Of a stretch of 58,872 nucleotides of DNA, positions 33,823-43,905 are shown piece by piece (the stretch's first letter is position 1; every line of letters starts with the position of its first letter). The notes beneath the pieces were generated by a model. It searched no databases. It saw only the letters and a program-made list of their open reading frames with translations, and was not told the origin of the DNA. The stretch spans positions 1 through 58,872 of the forward strand of contig JAEZNB010000001.1 of assembly GCA_023441965.1 (NCBI GenBank), given 5' to 3'. This DNA is from Bacillota bacterium. Its GTDB lineage: Bacteria; Bacillota; Clostridia; Lachnospirales; Lachnospiraceae. Both the position numbers and the translations under genes were made by a program.

Positions 33823-35856
33823 ATGAAGAAGACAGATCTTGGCGTTGGTTTGTATATACTTGCAGCCTTGATTTTCCTGATTGTACCGATGCCTTCTTTT
33901 CTCCTTGATATCCTGCTTGCACTGAATATATCGCTGGCAATGGTGGTCCTGTTCAATACCTTATTCAGCAGGGAAATCCTTCATATGTCGTCCTTCCCGA
34001 CCATCCTGCTCTTTACGACAATATTCAGAATCTCACTTAATGTTTCCAGTACAAAGCTGATTCTACAGACCGGAGAACCGGGCAATGTCGTTACTACCTT
34101 TGGTGGCTTTGTCGGTGGAAATAATCTGGTCATTGGATTGATTATCTTTATCATACTGATCATGGTACAGTTCATGGTTATCAACAAGGGCTCTGAGCGT
34201 GTGGCAGAGGTTGCTGCCAGATTCACCCTGGATGCCATGCCCGGTAAACAGATGGCTATCGATGCAGACTTAAATACAGGCGCCATCACAGACGCTGAGG
34301 CGAAGCTTAGAAGAGAAAAGATCCAGGAGGAGGCGGCCTTCTTCGGTGCCATGGATGGTGCCACGAAGTATGTTAAGGGAGATGCGATTGCAGGTTTGAT
34401 CATAACTGTAGTCAACCTGGCCGGTGGTACGATCATGGGCATGATGTCCATGGGTAAAACGGCCGGAGAAGCCTTCCAGCAGTTTGCTGTCCTGACCATC
34501 GGTGATGGCTTGGTCAGCCAGATTCCGTCTCTGATGATCTCCTTAGCTACCGGTATTCTGGTTACCAAGGCATCGAAGGAAGCGGATGTCGGAGATTTAC
34601 TTGTCAAGCAGCTGCTTTCCATCCCCAAGGTACTTTATATGGTTGGCGGAAGTATGATTTTCTTAGGTATCGTTACACCTCTGGATACCATTGTATTTGC
34701 GGCTTATGGTCTGGTCTTTCTCTTCTCCGGAAGGGCGATTGCCTCCAAGCTGGAGGTTACAGCCATCGAGGAGGAGGTGTCCTCGGAGGAGGCTGCGGCC
34801 GACGAAATCCGAAGGCCGGAGAATGTGGTCTCCTTACTGCAGGTTGACCCGATTGAGCTGGAGTTCGGTTATGGTATCATCCCTCTGGCCGATACCAACC
34901 AGGGCGGTGATCTCTTAGACCGTGTTGTATTAATCAGAAGACAGATTGCACTGGAGCTCGGCTGTGTGGTTCCCATGATCAGACTTAGGGATAATATCCA
35001 GCTGAACCCCAATCAATATATCATTAAGATCAAGGGAATCCAGGTCAGTGAGGGAGAGATCCTCTTTGACCACTATATGGCCATGAATCCCGGATATGTG
35101 GAAGAGGAAATCACCGGCATACCTACCTTTGAGCCATCCTTCCATCTGCCGGCCATCTGGATTACCGAGGGACAGAGGGAGAGGGCGGAATCCCTTGGTT
35201 ATACTGTAGTTGATCCGCCGTCCATTATTGCGACTCACTTGACAGAAGTGATCCGCAGCCACATCTACGAGCTGCTCAGCAGACAGGATGTTCAGAATCT
35301 GGTCAACAATATCCAGGAGGCAAACCAGACCCTTATCTCCGAACTGGTGCCCAAGCTGCTTAATATCGGTGAGATTCAGAAGGTGCTCCAAAATCTGCTT
35401 CGGGAAGGCATCTCCATCAGAGACCTGGTTACAATCTTTGAGACCTTGGCTGATTATGCACCTACTACCAGGGACACGGATGTTTTAACAGAGTATGTAA
35501 GGCAGAATCTGAAACGGGCCATCTCAAGAAAGTATTTCCCTGTCGGCGAGATGACCAGTGTAGTAACCCTGGATCCGAAGGTGGAGCAGGAAATCATGGG
35601 TTCCGTGAAGCAGACGGAGCAGGGAGCTTACCTGTCACTGGATCCTTCCATTACCAAGGAGATCATCGACTCGGTTCAATCCGAGGTTCAGAAGCTGGAG
35701 GATCTGGGAAAGAGCCCGATTATCATAACCTCACCGATTGTCCGCATGTACTTTAAGAGACTGACTCAGGATTATTTCAAGGATTTGATTGTTGTATCCT
35801 ATAATGAGATTGATACAAATGTTGAATTACAGAGTGTTGGGATGGTGACAGTGTAA
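33823..35856 (+). CDS. flhA: Flagellar type III export gate protein FlhA
   Basis: 677 aa with about eight N-terminal membrane helices (first ~300 residues) and a large cytoplasmic ring domain that docks chaperone-substrate complexes. The FHIPEP block GGDLLDRVVLIRRQIALELG and the earlier AARFTLDAMPGKQMAIDADL segment are typical. AAAGGGGGGG precedes the ATG. It is immediately followed by flhF with no gap. Confidence 0.97.
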   Translation: MKKTDLGVGLYILAALIFLIVPMPSFLLDILLALNISLAMVVLFNTLFSREILHMSSFPTILLFTTIFRISLNVSSTKLILQTGEPGNVVTTFGGFVGGNNLVIGLIIFIILIMVQFMVINKGSERVAEVAARFTLDAMPGKQMAIDADLNTGAITDAEAKLRREKIQEEAAFFGAMDGATKYVKGDAIAGLIITVVNLAGGTIMGMMSMGKTAGEAFQQFAVLTIGDGLVSQIPSLMISLATGILVTKASKEADVGDLLVKQLLSIPKVLYMVGGSMIFLGIVTPLDTIVFAAYGLVFLFSGRAIASKLEVTAIEEEVSSEEAAADEIRRPENVVSLLQVDPIELEFGYGIIPLADTNQGGDLLDRVVLIRRQIALELGCVVPMIRLRDNIQLNPNQYIIKIKGIQVSEGEILFDHYMAMNPGYVEEEITGIPTFEPSFHLPAIWITEGQRERAESLGYTVVDPPSIIATHLTEVIRSHIYELLSRQDVQNLVNNIQEANQTLISELVPKLLNIGEIQKVLQNLLREGISIRDLVTIFETLADYAPTTRDTDVLTEYVRQNLKRAISRKYFPVGEMTSVVTLDPKVEQEIMGSVKQTEQGAYLSLDPSITKEIIDSVQSEVQKLEDLGKSPIIITSPIVRMYFKRLTQDYFKDLIVVSYNEIDTNVELQSVGMVTV

Positions 35857-37062
35857 ATGATTATTAAGAAGTTCCAGGCGAATACGGAGACGGAAGCAAT
35901 CATGCTTGCCAAGGAAGAGCTGGGCAAGGATGCTATTGTTATGAACATTAAGACCATATCTCCCAAGGGAATCTATAAGCTGTTTCGTAAACCTCTGGTA
36001 GAAATCACCGCAGCTGTGGATGATAATATTACCTATAAGAATGAAAAGACAAAGAGCCAGCCACTGATTAACCCGCAGCCCAAAAAGCCTGTTATGCCTG
36101 ATATCATTTATGAAGAGGAAGGACCCGTCTCCGGCATGAAAAGCTTCTTTGAGGAGCCGAAGGAACCCTCTGCGATTGAAGTGAAGCTGAACAATCTGCA
36201 GAGTCTTTTGGAGAAGCAGATGAGCGAGAAGGAAGCTGCACAGCAGGAGGAGAAGGCAGCCGCAACGAATAAGAACCTGGCCTGTATCCAACTGATCTAT
36301 AATCAATTAATATCCAATGAAGTTGACGAAAAATATGCAAATCAGATCATTACAGAGATAGAGGGGACCCTGAAGAAGGATTCCTCCATGGATGTGATCC
36401 TGGCGAGTATCTATCAGAAGATCATTCTGAAGCTGGGACAGCCTAGGGTGATAGAGAAGGCAGGGAAGGGACCGAAGTTTATCTTCGTGATCGGACCGAC
36501 CGGCGTGGGAAAGACGACCACAATCGCGAAAATCGCTTCTAAATTCAAGGTGGATGAGAAGGCCAAGGTGGCCTTCCTGACAGCGGATACCTATCGGATC
36601 GCTGCCGTGGAACAGCTGCGGACCTATGCCAATATCCTGGGGATACCCTTAAAGGTCATCTACACTGCTGAGGAGATGAAACAGGCCAGGGAGGAGTATG
36701 CGGATTTTGATCTGATCTTCGTGGATACCGCAGGCCGGTCTCATCGCAATAAAGAGCAGAGAGATGATATTGAACTTCTGATTAACTGCATACCGGAGAA
36801 TGAGAGAGAAACCTATCTTGTCCTAAGTGCCACGACTAAGTATAGAGACCTGATTAAGATTACAGAAGCCTATGCTGAAATTGTAAACTATAATCTTATC
36901 TTTACCAAGCTGGATGAAACCAGCTGCATCGGAAATCTGTTCAATATAAGGATGTTAACACAGGCACCCTTATCCTATGCTACCTTTGGACAGAATGTAC
37001 CCGATGATATATCCAGAATTGATGCTCAGAGCATCGCGAAGCAGCTGCTAAGGGGTCAATAG
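35857..37062 (+). CDS. flhF: Flagellar-positioning SRP-type GTPase FlhF
   Basis: 401 aa. A basic N-terminal region, a Pro/Glu-rich linker (about 70-110), then the NG domain of SRP GTPases with G1 GPTGVGKT (213-220), LTADTYRIAAVEQLRTYA, and FVDTAGRSHRNKEQ. It governs placement and number of flagella together with FlhG. It starts on the base after the flhA stop. Confidence 0.96.
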   Translation: MIIKKFQANTETEAIMLAKEELGKDAIVMNIKTISPKGIYKLFRKPLVEITAAVDDNITYKNEKTKSQPLINPQPKKPVMPDIIYEEEGPVSGMKSFFEEPKEPSAIEVKLNNLQSLLEKQMSEKEAAQQEEKAAATNKNLACIQLIYNQLISNEVDEKYANQIITEIEGTLKKDSSMDVILASIYQKIILKLGQPRVIEKAGKGPKFIFVIGPTGVGKTTTIAKIASKFKVDEKAKVAFLTADTYRIAAVEQLRTYANILGIPLKVIYTAEEMKQAREEYADFDLIFVDTAGRSHRNKEQRDDIELLINCIPENERETYLVLSATTKYRDLIKITEAYAEIVNYNLIFTKLDETSCIGNLFNIRMLTQAPLSYATFGQNVPDDISRIDAQSIAKQLLRGQ

Positions 37063-37111
37063 GACCAACCAAGCAGATGAGTGCTTTACTTGAAAGCACA
37101 TGGAGGATTTT

Positions 37112-37993
37112 ATGGATCAGGCAGAAAAACTAAGAAGAATGGTAAAACAACAAAATCTCCCCAGAAGAATCGCCAGAGTCATAACCGTAACCAGTGGTAA
37201 GGGCGGAGTAGGAAAATCCAGTGTCGCTGTTAATCTGGCCATTGCCTTAAGCAGGCTTGGAAAACGGGTGATCATTCTGGATGCTGATTTTGGGCTTGCC
37301 AATATAGAAGTCATGCTGGGTATCAGACCTGCTTATAACTTGGCAGACCTGATGTTCCGTGGAAAGAATCTGACGGATATTATTACTCCGGGACCGGAGA
37401 ACATCGGCTTTATCTCAGGAGGCTCGGGTATACAGGAGCTTACCAGCCTGACCAGGGATCAGATTGTATACCTGATCCAGAAGCTGGTGGAATTGGATGA
37501 GATTGCCGATATCATTATTATAGATACCGGTGCGGGAATTGCCGATTCTGTGCTGGAATTTGTAGCAGCCAGCTCGGAGGTTCTGCTGGTCGCCACACCT
37601 GAACCGACTTCCATCACGGATGCTTATGCCTTACTGAAAACCTTGAACAGAAAGACAGATTTCTCCCTCAAGGAGACGGTGATTAAGATGGCTGCCAACC
37701 GTATTGATACCTATGAGGAAGGTAAGGAGCTGTATGACAAATTAAGTCTGGTTGTGAATAAATTTCTCAACCTCAAGCTGGAATATCTGGGGGCTATCCC
37801 GCAGGATGGCAATGTATCCAAGGCAGTGATGAAGCAGAAGCCTGCGATCCTGCTCTACCCGAATTCTCATTTTTCCAAAGCGATTAACAGCTTTGCCAAT
37901 ATCTTATGCGAATATGAACCGGAAAATCTGCAGGGAAAGAAAGGGATTGCACAATTATTTACATATCTGTTAAAATCCAGAATAAAGAAGTAG
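37112..37993 (+). CDS. flhG: MinD-like ATPase FlhG (YlxH)
   Basis: 293 aa with the deviant Walker A TSGKGGVGKSS near residue 28-38, ILDADFGLANIEVMLG, and IIIDTGAGIADSVLEF. FlhG stimulates FlhF and limits flagellar number. GGAGG precedes ATG 37112; an ATG at 37100 lies on the ribosome site and was rejected. It is followed by the PilZ gene rather than directly by cheB. Confidence 0.95.
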   Translation: MDQAEKLRRMVKQQNLPRRIARVITVTSGKGGVGKSSVAVNLAIALSRLGKRVIILDADFGLANIEVMLGIRPAYNLADLMFRGKNLTDIITPGPENIGFISGGSGIQELTSLTRDQIVYLIQKLVELDEIADIIIIDTGAGIADSVLEFVAASSEVLLVATPEPTSITDAYALLKTLNRKTDFSLKETVIKMAANRIDTYEEGKELYDKLSLVVNKFLNLKLEYLGAIPQDGNVSKAVMKQKPAILLYPNSHFSKAINSFANILCEYEPENLQGKKGIAQLFTYLLKSRIKK

Positions 37994-38044
37994 AAGAGCC
38001 GATAGTTTTTTTGTAGAAGGATATATCGTAAATGGGGGTAAGAT

Positions 38045-38800
38045 ATGTTAAGTGATCTATTAACGATCGGTGATAAAATAGATATATTACCGCCTGATGT
38101 GACAGCACTCAGGGAATCAAAAGCATATGTAAGTCAGCTCATGGATATTGATGATGAAAGGACAATCAGCATCGCTATGCCCTATCTGAATGGCTTGATG
38201 TACGTATTGGAAAGGGATGTGAGATACAGACTGATCTTTTATACCTCTAAGGGACTGTATCAGTGCCATGGTAAGCTGAAGGGTGTTTATCGTGAAAACA
38301 ATGCGATTATGGCACAGATGCAGGTGCTCTCCGAGCTGAATAAGATTCAGAGGAGACAGTACTTCCGACTGGAATGTGTCCATGATATAGAATACAGGTT
38401 AATCACCCAGGAAGAAATGATTATGGAAGACCGCCTGACGGTAGACAAGCTATTGACTCCGGATGAAAAGGCAGAGGTAAGAAAAAGACTGGCACAGTTT
38501 GACAGCAGCTGGCAGAAGGGATCTATTACAGACCTGTCCGGTGGAGGTGCGAGGTTCAATTCGGATTCTCCCCTCTTGGCTGGGGACAGAATCAAGATGA
38601 AGCTGGAGATCGCAACCAGCAGTGGGCTGAAAAAGATGATATTGGGAGCAGTGATTATCGCTTCCGGCAGACATGAGAACAGAAACGATAAATTTGAACA
38701 TCGGACAGCGTTTTACGATATCGGCAAAGCGGATCGGGAAGACCTGATTAAATATATATTTGAACAGGAACGCAAGAGAAGAAGAAATGAAAAAGTATGA
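38045..38800 (+). CDS. PilZ-domain flagellar brake protein (YcgR/MotI-like)
   Basis: 251 aa. A YcgR-N-like beta domain covers about 1-100. The PilZ domain begins at RRQYFRLEC (about 103-111, the RxxxR c-di-GMP motif) and has ITDLSGGGARF (about 160-170, the D/NxSxxG motif). When bound to c-di-GMP such proteins slow or stop the motor by contacting the rotor or stator. GGGGG precedes the ATG. Its position inside the operon argues for a motility role. Confidence 0.88.
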   Translation: MLSDLLTIGDKIDILPPDVTALRESKAYVSQLMDIDDERTISIAMPYLNGLMYVLERDVRYRLIFYTSKGLYQCHGKLKGVYRENNAIMAQMQVLSELNKIQRRQYFRLECVHDIEYRLITQEEMIMEDRLTVDKLLTPDEKAEVRKRLAQFDSSWQKGSITDLSGGGARFNSDSPLLAGDRIKMKLEIATSSGLKKMILGAVIIASGRHENRNDKFEHRTAFYDIGKADREDLIKYIFEQERKRRRNEKV

Positions 38801-38882
38801 AGAAAAGCCTTGGGGTATTCGAGCTTTCCAATAAATGCATGGCAAGAGACAGAAAATTCGGGATTAGAAAGGCAATGCAGAC

Positions 38883-40022
38883 ATGAAGAAAAAAATTTTA
38901 ATAATTGATGACTCTGCACTTATGAGAAGGGTACTCTCTGATATAATAGTAAGTGACGGGAGATTTGATGTTTATGGTACAGCAATCAATGGTCTGGAAG
39001 CCTTAAGCATCATGCAGAGCAAAGCAAAGGAAATAGATGCCCTTCTGCTTGACATCAACATGCCGAGGATGAATGGACTGGAGTTCCTAAGTGAATTGAA
39101 GCTTCAGAATATCAAGGCCAAGGTCATCATCGTCAGTACAATCGCTAAGAAGGATGCCAAGGAGACCATTCTGGCTCTGGAGCTGGGTGCTTTCGACTTC
39201 GTAACAAAACCGGAAAGCTACGAGGAGGTCAAGAGCAACAAGTTCACGGAACGGATCCTTATGACCCTGGAGGCAGCAACTCAGGCCAGGGAGATCACCG
39301 AGACCAGAATCAAGCCCAGACAGCCGATACCGAGGACTGTACCGACGGCAGTACCGACGACAGTACCTATGGAGGATGTGACCCAGAAGGAAACACCACG
39401 CAGAAAACGCAGGACGACGGAAAGTACGGGCGGTGGGAAGCTGGTAGCGATTGCCTGCTCAACCGGAGGACCGAAGGCTCTTCATATGGTAATTCCCAAG
39501 CTGCCTGCGAATCTGGATGCCGGTATTCTGATTGTCCAGCATATGCCGGAGGGCTTCACAAAATCACTGGCTGACCGACTCAATGATATGAGTCAGATGG
39601 AGGTAAAGGAAGCAGAGCATGGGGAGATCCTGAAAAAGGGTACTGTCTATCTGGCAAAGGGTGGCCATCAGCTAAGACTGCTAAAGAATGAAGAAGGCCA
39701 ATACCAGATTTCGGTAACCAAGGAAGCGGCGAGGCATGGACTTCTGCCCTGTGCCGATATTATGTATGAATCACTTGAGGAATTAGACTTAGACCGGATC
39801 ACCTGTGTGGTTCTGACGGGAATGGGTGGAGACGGAACGGAAGGAATTAAGAAACTTAACAAATCGAAAAATATTTATGTGATCGCACAGAACGAAGAAA
39901 CCAGCATCGTGTATGGAATGCCCAAGGTGGTTGCCGAGGCTGGTCTGGTGAATGAGGTTGTTGCGTTAGATGATGTCTCTGCTGCAATCATAAAGAATGT
40001 GGGGTGCCTTGAATGGACGTAA
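38883..40022 (+). CDS. cheB: Chemotaxis methylesterase/glutamine deamidase CheB
   Basis: 379 aa. Receiver domain with acidic pair Asp9/Asp10 and phospho-acceptor Asp57 (LLLDINMPRMNG). A basic, Pro/Thr/Val-repeat linker (about 140-180). The C-terminal esterase has the catalytic Ser in ACSTGGPKAL, His in VQHMPEGF and Asp in TGMGGDGTEG. It removes methyl groups from chemoreceptors for adaptation. Its end overlaps cheA by 10 bp. No cheR is in the window. Confidence 0.97.
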   Translation: MKKKILIIDDSALMRRVLSDIIVSDGRFDVYGTAINGLEALSIMQSKAKEIDALLLDINMPRMNGLEFLSELKLQNIKAKVIIVSTIAKKDAKETILALELGAFDFVTKPESYEEVKSNKFTERILMTLEAATQAREITETRIKPRQPIPRTVPTAVPTTVPMEDVTQKETPRRKRRTTESTGGGKLVAIACSTGGPKALHMVIPKLPANLDAGILIVQHMPEGFTKSLADRLNDMSQMEVKEAEHGEILKKGTVYLAKGGHQLRLLKNEEGQYQISVTKEAARHGLLPCADIMYESLEELDLDRITCVVLTGMGGDGTEGIKKLNKSKNIYVIAQNEETSIVYGMPKVVAEAGLVNEVVALDDVSAAIIKNVGCLEWT

Positions 40023-42103
40023 GTCAATACCTGGAAATTTTTATTGAAGAAACCAAAGAGCATCTTCAGAGCCTGAATGAACATCTGCTGGTTCTGGAGA
40101 AGGAACCGGATAACGAAGGAACGATTAATGAGATCTTCCGAGCAGCGCATTCGCTGAAGGGTATGTCCGGAACAATGGGTTACAAGAGGATGCAGCGCCT
40201 GACTCATGATATGGAAAATGTATTCTCTGAAATCCGGAACGGTAAAATGAAGGTATCTTCTGAACTGGTTGATGTACTGTTCAGGGGTCTCGATGCGCTG
40301 GAAACTTATTTAAGCAACATTCAGGCAGATGCCGATGAGGGTACGGAGGATTATGAGGATATCCTGAAGGCGTTGGGAGATATCCTGAATGCCGGACTTG
40401 AAAATGCATCTTCTGCCAAGCCCAAGGAAAGTGAACCGAAGGTGACGGCCGCTGCACTTCCTGCTGCTGACAACGATAAGATGAAGTTCAAGAACTTAAA
40501 GCTGGAGGAGCATGAAAAAAAGGCAATTGCAAAGGCCGGAATGATCGGCATGAATGTCGTAGGTCTGACCGTATACATACAGGAATACTGCGTGTTAAAG
40601 GGAGCGAGAGCTTTCATGGTCAATCGTACCCTGGAGGAGTACGGTGAAATCATTAAGCTGGATCCCAGTGCCCAGGATCTTGAGGATGAGAAGTATGATT
40701 TTGATTATTCGGCTTTCATTATCACCAAGGAAAGTCCTGAGAAGCTAGCCCAGATCGCTGCAAATGTATCGGAAGTAAAAGAGGTCTTGGCCGATTATGT
40801 GAAGCTGACAGAAGAGGATACGGCTAGCTATGAAAATGCGATCAAGCAGGATGAGATGGCACAGGCACAGCCTAAGGCGGTAAGCAAGGAAAGCAGCTCT
40901 CTGAAGGCAGGCAATGCACCTGCCGCGAAGCAGCAGGGAGCAAAGCCTGTGGCAAACCGGTCTGTCCGAGTAGACATAGATAAACTGGATGTACTTATGA
41001 ATCTGGTCAGCGAGCTCATCATCGCGAAGAACAGTCTGCTCTCCATCAGCAGCAGCTCCAAGGTTCAGATGGAGAACGGCTTCAATGAACAGATGGAATA
41101 TCTGGAGAGAGTAACCACAAATCTGCATGAATCTGTCATGAAGGTCAGAATGGTGCCGATTGAAAGCGTACTGAACCGCTTCCCCAGAATGATCCGTGAT
41201 CTTTCCAAGAGTCTTGACAAGGATATGGAGCTTTATATGACAGGTGAGGATACAGAGCTTGACCGAACCGTTATCGATGAAATCGGTGATCCTCTGATGC
41301 ATCTCTTGCGTAATGCTGCCGATCATGGACTGGAGAAGAATGAAGAGAGAATTAAGGCCGGAAAGAGTCCTGCCGGTTCTATCTTCCTGGATGCTTATCA
41401 GGATGGCAATAATGTAGTCATAGAGGTCCGTGACGACGGAGGCGGCATCAATGTCGACAAGATCAAGAGGAAGGCAATCGATAAGGGTCTGATCACAGAG
41501 GATCAAGCCCAAAGAATGTCTGATAAGGATATCATAGATATTCTCTTTCAGCCCGGCTTCTCTACCTCAGAGAAGGTATCCGATGTATCCGGAAGAGGAG
41601 TTGGTCTGGACGTTGTTAAGACGAAGATTGAGGCCTTGGGCGGAGAGATCGAAGCGAAGACCAAGCTGGGAGAAGGCTCGAACTTCATCATCCGGCTTCC
41701 TTTGACCCTGGCAATTATCCAGACCCTGATGGTTATCATCGGGAATGAAAAGTATGCCTTACCCCTTAGTAATATTCAGACGGTTGAAAATATTCCCTGC
41801 AGTGATGTGAAGCTGATTCAGGGGAAGGAAGTCATCTATCTGCGCGGAGTCATCATTCCGATCATCAGACTGGGAAAGCTTCTTGACTGCAAGCAAGAGG
41901 AGGAGCAGGATAGCCTCTTGGTGGTGATCGTCAAAAAGGGCGAAAGATTGGCCGGTTTGGTTGTGGACGAGCTGATGGGACAGCTGGAAATCGTTATTAA
42001 GTCCATTGGTAAATACATTAAGAATCATAAGATCATCAGCGGTGCAACCATACTCGGTAACGGTGATGTGGCTTTGATTTTGGATGTTACTTCACTGATA
42101 TAG
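40013..42103 (+). CDS. cheA: Chemotaxis histidine kinase CheA
   Basis: 696 aa with the full CheA domain order: Hpt domain with phosphorylated His46 (IFRAAHSLKG), P2 CheY-binding region (about 150-270), dimerisation domain (about 315-375), ATPase domain with N box LLRNAADHGLEKNEE and VSGRGVGLDVVKTKIEAL, and the C-terminal CheW-like regulatory domain (about 560-696). It phosphorylates CheY and CheB. Confidence 0.98.
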   Translation: MDVSQYLEIFIEETKEHLQSLNEHLLVLEKEPDNEGTINEIFRAAHSLKGMSGTMGYKRMQRLTHDMENVFSEIRNGKMKVSSELVDVLFRGLDALETYLSNIQADADEGTEDYEDILKALGDILNAGLENASSAKPKESEPKVTAAALPAADNDKMKFKNLKLEEHEKKAIAKAGMIGMNVVGLTVYIQEYCVLKGARAFMVNRTLEEYGEIIKLDPSAQDLEDEKYDFDYSAFIITKESPEKLAQIAANVSEVKEVLADYVKLTEEDTASYENAIKQDEMAQAQPKAVSKESSSLKAGNAPAAKQQGAKPVANRSVRVDIDKLDVLMNLVSELIIAKNSLLSISSSSKVQMENGFNEQMEYLERVTTNLHESVMKVRMVPIESVLNRFPRMIRDLSKSLDKDMELYMTGEDTELDRTVIDEIGDPLMHLLRNAADHGLEKNEERIKAGKSPAGSIFLDAYQDGNNVVIEVRDDGGGINVDKIKRKAIDKGLITEDQAQRMSDKDIIDILFQPGFSTSEKVSDVSGRGVGLDVVKTKIEALGGEIEAKTKLGEGSNFIIRLPLTLAIIQTLMVIIGNEKYALPLSNIQTVENIPCSDVKLIQGKEVIYLRGVIIPIIRLGKLLDCKQEEEQDSLLVVIVKKGERLAGLVVDELMGQLEIVIKSIGKYIKNHKIISGATILGNGDVALILDVTSLI

Positions 42104-42174
42104 TGTTGATAAAGGCAGGATAAATGTCGTATGGCGGACGCCCAATGCGGTGGTTCGGCAGTAGGGAGGTATGT

Positions 42175-42630
42175 ATGGAAGCAGCTAATTCTAAGCAATA
42201 TATCATTGTAAGCCTGGAAAATAATCAGTATGGAATCGATATCAAGTATATCCATAACATTATCGTTATGCAGAATATCACCAGGGTTCCGAAGGCACAG
42301 CCTTATTTTCTGGGAGTTATCAACTTAAGAGGTGAGGTGATTCCCGTCATGAGCCTGCGCCGTAAATTCGGTCTGGCTGAGGATGTATTCACATCGGTCA
42401 GCCGAATCGTGATCGTGAAGCCGGAGCCCTCGGCAGCGCCTGTCGGTATCATCGTAGATGAGGTGAAGGAGGTCATTACCCTCGAGAATGACCTCGTAGA
42501 AAAGATGAACTATGATGAAGCTGATGACAAAGCAGATTTCAGCATAGGAGTAGGCAAATACGAGAATGACCTGATCAACCTGCTGAATATTCCGGGCATC
42601 ATCTTTGAGAAGGAAGCAGTGAATCAGTAA
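42175..42630 (+). CDS. cheW: Chemotaxis coupling protein CheW
   Basis: 151-aa single CheW domain (YIIVSLENNQYGIDIKYIHN onward; VINLRGEVIPVMSLR is the signature). It couples receptors to CheA. ATG 42175 is correctly spaced from GGGAGG; the longer in-frame reading from 42124 was rejected. Confidence 0.95.
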   Translation: MEAANSKQYIIVSLENNQYGIDIKYIHNIIVMQNITRVPKAQPYFLGVINLRGEVIPVMSLRRKFGLAEDVFTSVSRIVIVKPEPSAAPVGIIVDEVKEVITLENDLVEKMNYDEADDKADFSIGVGKYENDLINLLNIPGIIFEKEAVNQ

Positions 42631-42723
42631 GAGCTTGTACCTGTATCACGGGTTTTCAATCTGTAGCACCGGCTTATGTGGTTCTAATCTACCATTGGCC
42701 TATTTTACCAGGAGGTGTTTGTA

Positions 42724-43344
42724 GTGTCCCAGCTGGACTTAAACCAAATTGATAACATGCAGTATGATGTCTTGAGAGAGCTCGGTAATATCGGTGCCGG
42801 TAATGCCACTACAGCACTATCACAGATGTTGAATTCCAGGATTGATATGAAGGTTCCGAAAGTGGAGCTCTTAGAATTCAAAGAGCTATCCGACCTGGTT
42901 GGCGGAGCAGAGAAGCTGGTAGTGGGCATCCTGTTTACGATTAGCGGTCAAATTGATGGCATGATGATGTTCATGCTGGATGTGTCCGCCTCCAGACATT
43001 TGGTAAATATCCTGATGGGGAATCCCCATGTGGATAGTGAGGACGATTTCAGTGAGATGGAGCTTTCGGCTTTGAATGAGATCGGAAATATCATTTCCGG
43101 AGCCTATCTGTCTTCTTTATCTACACTGACGAACCTGACGATGGTTTCAAGTATTCCATATATGGCAATTGATATGGCCGGAGCCATATTAAGCGTACCT
43201 GCGATTGAGTTTGGTAAGATGGGGGATAGGGCGCTTCTCATAGAGACAGAATTTGGAGACGATTTACGGGAAGTCAGCGGTTATTTTATCCTGATTCCGA
43301 CCATCAACTCCTATGGAGCGATACTGTCCTCGCTTGGTCTTTAG
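42724..43344 (+). CDS. cheC: CheY-P phosphatase CheC
   Basis: 206 aa from a GTG start 7 bases after GGAGGT. Two pseudo-symmetrical active sites of the ExxN type are visible: RELGNIGAGNATTALSQML (near residue 20) and SALNEIGNIISGAYLSSL (near 120). It dephosphorylates CheY-P and binds CheD. The order cheC-cheD is the usual one. Confidence 0.95.
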   Translation: MSQLDLNQIDNMQYDVLRELGNIGAGNATTALSQMLNSRIDMKVPKVELLEFKELSDLVGGAEKLVVGILFTISGQIDGMMMFMLDVSASRHLVNILMGNPHVDSEDDFSEMELSALNEIGNIISGAYLSSLSTLTNLTMVSSIPYMAIDMAGAILSVPAIEFGKMGDRALLIETEFGDDLREVSGYFILIPTINSYGAILSSLGL

Positions 43345-43403
43345 GCTGGAGGTATGGTAAGTATCGAGAGATTAAGTATGCCAAAAACACGTAGGGTGAA
43401 CAC

Positions 43404-43889
43404 ATGAATAATATGATAAAGGTCGGAATGGCCGACATGAATATATGTACACCACCTGATGCAATCACAACTTTAGGTCTGGGATCCTGTGTGGGAATTG
43501 TTTTATACGATCCCGGAACGAAAGTTGCAGGTATGGTACATATTATGCTGCCGGATAGCACAAAAATAATTAACAATGAGAATAAGGCAAAATTCGCAGA
43601 TACCGGGATTGATGAACTGATTGGCAGGATGATTAAGAATGGTGCCATAAGAAGAGCTTTGGTGGCGAAAATCGCCGGCGGAGCTCAGATGTTTGCCTTT
43701 AATAATAACAGTGAAATGATGCGGATCGGTGAACGGAATGTAGAAGCTACCAAGCTGAAGCTAAAGCAGCTGGGAATTCATATTCTTGCGGAGGATACCG
43801 GGGCGAACTATGGTCGTACCATAGAATTCTATCCGGAGACAGGAGAGCTGCATATTAAGTCTGTCGGGAAGGAACGCAAGGTACTTTAG
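43404..43889 (+). CDS. cheD: Chemoreceptor glutamine deamidase CheD
   Basis: 161 aa. Catalytic Cys29 (GLGSCVGI), His46 (GMVHIMLP) and the downstream Thr in NYGRTIEFYPETG are in place. It deamidates receptor glutamines and regulates CheC. GGTGAACAC precedes the ATG. Directly after cheC. Confidence 0.96.
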   Translation: MNNMIKVGMADMNICTPPDAITTLGLGSCVGIVLYDPGTKVAGMVHIMLPDSTKIINNENKAKFADTGIDELIGRMIKNGAIRRALVAKIAGGAQMFAFNNNSEMMRIGERNVEATKLKLKQLGIHILAEDTGANYGRTIEFYPETGELHIKSVGKERKVL

Positions 43890-43905
43890 TATCATTGGAG
43901 GAAGT

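Noticed and set aside
39330..39380. Short DNA repeats in cheB (VPT units)
   Set aside because: They encode the flexible linker between the receiver and esterase domains; ordinary low complexity.
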